From contig OZ038528.1 of NCBI GenBank assembly GCA_964036665.1, forward strand, positions 10,174,501-10,238,500: a stretch of 64,000 nt of DNA. Direction: 5' to 3'. Within the stretch, counting starts at the first letter, position 1; every line of letters starts with the position of its first letter. The position numbers were made by a program, and so were the translations under genes. The notes beneath the pieces are model-generated. The model was not told where the DNA came from. It saw only the letters and a program-made list of their open reading frames with translations, and did not search any database. This document shows positions 60,801 to 64,000 of the stretch, piece by piece. Source of the stretch: Gordius sp. MW1 (Eukaryota > Nematomorpha > Gordioida > Gordea > Gordiidae).

Positions 60801-63800
60801 AATCTAAAACTTGGCCTCGTGCAAAATTTCTTATCGAGATTCTAACAAGGACATTATGCTAAGAATATTTACTGACTTTTAAAGATTTTTTCAGCCCCCT
60901 TTCGAAAGAATATGAAAAATAATATTTTTTTCGACCTCAAAATTTTTTCATTTTTTTCGTTCAACCATATCGCCCCCATGAAAGTTTTCGATATCAGAGG
61001 TGAATTCCGTAAAAATATTTTTTTTGATCAGTCATCAAAAATTATTAACTTTAAATCAGGATCGCATAGAGCTTGTTTCTCAAAAACTAGAGACACGCTT
61101 AGAAAGCGATATTGAAACTATCTAAACGCAACACGAAAATCTTAATTTCTCTCCTAAAACTTCGCCTCGTGCAAAAATTCTTATCGAGATTCTAACAAGG
61201 ACATAATGCTAAGAATATTTACTAACTTTTAAAGATTTTTTCAGCCCCCTTTCGTCAGAATATGAAAAATAATATTTTTTTCGACCTCAAAATTTTTTCA
61301 TTTTTTTCGTTCAACCATATCGCCCCCATGAAAGTTTTCGATATCAGAGGTGAATTCCGTAAAAAAAAAATTTTGATCAGTCATCAAAAATTATTAACTT
61401 TAAATCACGATCGCATAGAGGTTTCACAAAAACTAGAGACACGCTTAGAAAGCGATATTGAAACAATCTAAACGCAACACGAAAATGTTAATTTCTCTCA
61501 ATCTGAAACTTGGCTTCGTGCAAAATTTCTTATCGAGATTCTAGCAAGGACATAATGCTAAGAATATTTACTGCCTTTTAAAGATTTTTTCAGCCCCCTT
61601 TTGAAAGAATATGATAAATAAATTTTTTTCGACCTCAAAATTTTTTCATTTTTTTCGTTTCAACCATATCGCCCCCATGAAAGTTTTCGATGTCAGAGGT
61701 GAATTCCGTAAAAAAAAAATTTTTGATCAGTCATCAAAAATTATTATCTTTAATTCACGATCGTGTTTCACAAAAACTAGAGACACGCTTAGAAAGCGAT
61801 ATTGAAACAATCTAAAAGCAACACAAAAATCTTAATTTCCTTCAATCTAAAACTTCCCCTTGTGCAAAAATTCTTATCGTGATTCTAACAAGGACATAAT
61901 GCTAAGAATATTTACTGACTTTTAAAGATTTTTTCAGCCCCCTTTCGAAAGAATATGATAAATAAATTTTTTTCGACCTACAAATTTTTTCATTTTTTTC
62001 GTTTCAACCATATCGCCCCCATGTAAGTTTTCGATATCAGAGGTGAATTCCGTAAAAAAAAAATTTTTTGATCAGTCATCAAAAATTATTAACTTTAAAT
62101 CACGATCGCATAGAGCTTGTTTCACAAAAACTAGAGACACGCTTAGAAAGCGATATTGAAACTATCTAAACGCAACACGAAAATCTTAATTTCTCTCCTA
62201 AAACTTCGCCCCGTGCAAAAATTCTTATCGAGATTCTAACAAGGACATAATGCTAAGAATATTTCCTAACTTTTAAAGATTTTTTCAGCCCCCTTTCGAA
62301 AGAATATGAAAAATAATATTTTTTTCGACCTCAAAATTTTTTCATTTTTTTCGTTCAACCATATCGCCCCCATGAAAGTTTTCGATATCAGAGGTGAATT
62401 CCGTAAAAAAAAATTTTTTTGGTCAGTCATCAAAAATTATTAACTTTAAATCTATCGCATAGAGCTTGTTTCACAAAAACTAGAGACACGCTTAGAAACC
62501 GATATTGAAACAATCTAAAAGCAACACGAAAATCTTATCCTTCAATCTAAAACTTCCCCTTGTGCAAAAATTCTTATCGAGATTCTAACAAGGACATAAT
62601 AATAAGAATATTTACTGACTTTTAAAGATTTTTTCAGCCCCCTTTTGAAAGAATATGAAAAATAAATTTTTTTCGACCTCAAATTTTTTTCGTTTCAACC
62701 ATATCGCCCCCATGAAAGTTTTCGATTTCAGAGGTGAATTCCTTAAAAATATTTTTTTTGATCAGTCATCAAAAATTATTAACTTTAAATCACGATCGCA
62801 TAGAGCTTGTTTCACAAAAACTAGAGACACGCTTATAAAGCGATATTGAAACAATCTAAAAGCAACACGAAAATCTTAATTTCCTTCAATCTAAAACTTC
62901 CCCTTGTGCAAAAATTCTTATCGAGATTCTAACAAGGACATAATGCTAAGAATATTTACTGACTTTTAAAGATTTTTTCAGCCCCCTTTCGAAAGAATAT
63001 GAAAAATAAATTTTTTTCGACCTCAAATTTTTTTCGTTTCAACCATATCGCCCTCATGAAAGTTTTCGATATCAGAGGTGAATTCCGTAAAAATATTTTT
63101 TTTGATCAGTCATCAAAAATTATTAACTTTAAATCACGATCTCATAGAGCTTGTTTCACAAAAACTAGAGACACGCTTAGAAAGCGATATTGAAACAATC
63201 TAAACGCAACACGAAAGTGTTAATTTCTCTCAATCTAAAACTTGGCCTCGTGCAAAATTTCTTATCGAGATTCTAACAAGGACATTATGCTAAGAATATT
63301 TACTGACTTTTAAAGATTTTTTCAGCCCCCTTTCGAAAGAATATGAAAAATAATATTTTTTTCGACCTCAAAATTTTTTCATTTTTTCCGTTTCAACCAT
63401 ATCGCCCCCATGAAAGTTTTCGATATCAGAGGTGAATTCCGTAAAAAAAAATTTTTGATCAGTCATCAAAAATTATTAACTTTAAATCACGATCGTGTTT
63501 CACAAAAACTAGAGACACGCTTAGAAAGCGATATTGAAACAATCTAAAAGCAACACAAAAATCTTAATTTCCTTCAATCTAAAACTTCCCCTTGTGCAAA
63601 AATTCTTATCGAGATTCTAACAAGGACATAATGCTAAGAATATTTACTGACTTTTAAAGATTTTTTCAGCCCCCTTTCGAAAGAATATGATAAATAAATT
63701 TTTTTCGACCTACAAATTTTTTCATTTTTTTCGTTTCAACCATATCGCCCCCATGAAAGTTTTCGATATCAGAATTCCGTAAAAAAAAATTTTTTTGATC

Positions 63801-64000
63801 AGTCTTCAAAAATTATTAACTTTAAATCACGATCGCATAGAGCTTGTTTCACAAAAACTAGAGACACGCTTAGAAAGCGATATTGAAACTATCTAAACGC
63901 AACACGAAAATCTTAATTTCTCTCCTAAAACTTCGCCCCGTGCAAAAATTCTTATCGAGATTCTAACAAGGACATAATGCTAAGAATATTTCCTAACTTT

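Larger units (their letters stand above)
51852..64000 (+). repeat. AT-rich ~345-bp satellite array, right arm
   Basis: The same satellite resumes in the same orientation and in register after the retrotransposon insertion. The first monomer here is the continuation of the one cut at 50,479. Monomer anchors include 51958, 52643, 53335, 53679, 54713, 55400, 56092, 56436, 57470, 58504, 58848, 60224, 60912, 61262, 61611, 62655 and 62999, with further unlisted monomers between them. The array runs off the end of the window mid-monomer. No gene was found in it. Confidence 0.98.

Noticed and set aside
104-63193. Recurring 60-70-codon + strand ORFs (starting MKNN, MKNK or MINK) in most monomers as a possible peptide gene family.
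   Set aside because: They are translations of the satellite. Single-base length changes in the central A/T run switch the C-terminal half between two frames (ending SSKIINFKS or SHQKLLTLN) from monomer to monomer, and several monomers lack the ORF. Conservation equals that of the flanking non-coding linker, so there is no sign of coding constraint.
1-64000. CRISPR array, because of the regular repeat spacing.
   Set aside because: Units are ~345 bp, contiguous and homologous throughout. There are no short identical repeats separated by unique spacers, and no cas genes.
1-64000. CENP-B box in the monomer (TTCG....GAA-like motifs such as CTTTCGAAAGAAT).
   Set aside because: Only the TTCG and GAA fragments occur; the spacing and the remaining essential bases of the 17-bp box do not match.

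Overview
This window is a satellite DNA array from a eukaryotic genome. It is most likely from an invertebrate animal, but that rests only on the kind of retrotransposon it contains and is uncertain. Apart from one 1,372-bp insertion, all 64 kb consists of head-to-tail copies of one AT-rich monomer of about 341-349 bp, roughly 180 copies. All copies lie in the same orientation and the array runs off both ends of the window. There are no bacterial-type genes, RNA genes, CRISPR arrays or operons. The small ORFs of 60-70 codons that recur every ~345 bp are by-products of the repeat: their frame changes whenever an A/T run gains or loses a base.

Layout. At 1-50,479 the satellite is organised into higher-order repeats (HORs) of several sizes: a 20-monomer unit (offset 6,907 bp, ~4.9-18.5 kb), a 15-monomer unit (offset 5,181 bp, ~16.4-26.1 kb), a 10-monomer unit (offset ~3,458 bp, ~23.7-30.2 kb), 5- and 6-monomer units (offsets 1,733 and 2,088 bp, ~30.3-34.1 kb), and a mosaic zone of derived monomers (~34.3-46 kb) with offsets of 1,722, 4,481 and 5,174 bp. 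At 50,480-51,851 lies a 5'-truncated non-LTR retrotransposon on the minus strand. From 51,852 to 64,000 the satellite resumes, with an 8-monomer tandem duplication (offset 2,757 bp).

The retrotransposon fragment keeps an uninterrupted 432-residue reading frame. It covers the end of a reverse transcriptase (a YLGAPIGG motif), a CCHC zinc-binding motif, and a C-terminal domain with RPDG and WDFTAVD motifs that resembles the restriction-like endonuclease of R2-type elements. An almost identical uninterrupted satellite block at ~3.6-7.67 kb serves as an empty-site reference: the coordinate offset to this region jumps from 45,997 to 47,375, that is by 1,378 bp. This equals 1,372 bp of inserted DNA plus a 6-bp target-site duplication (AAAACT).

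The array has no evident protein-coding role. The plausible roles are structural, such as centromeric or heterochromatic DNA, but nothing in the window proves this. The most informative features are the nested HOR structure, the recurrent indel hot spots inside the monomer, two composite monomers with partial internal duplications, and the cleanly resolvable retrotransposon insertion.
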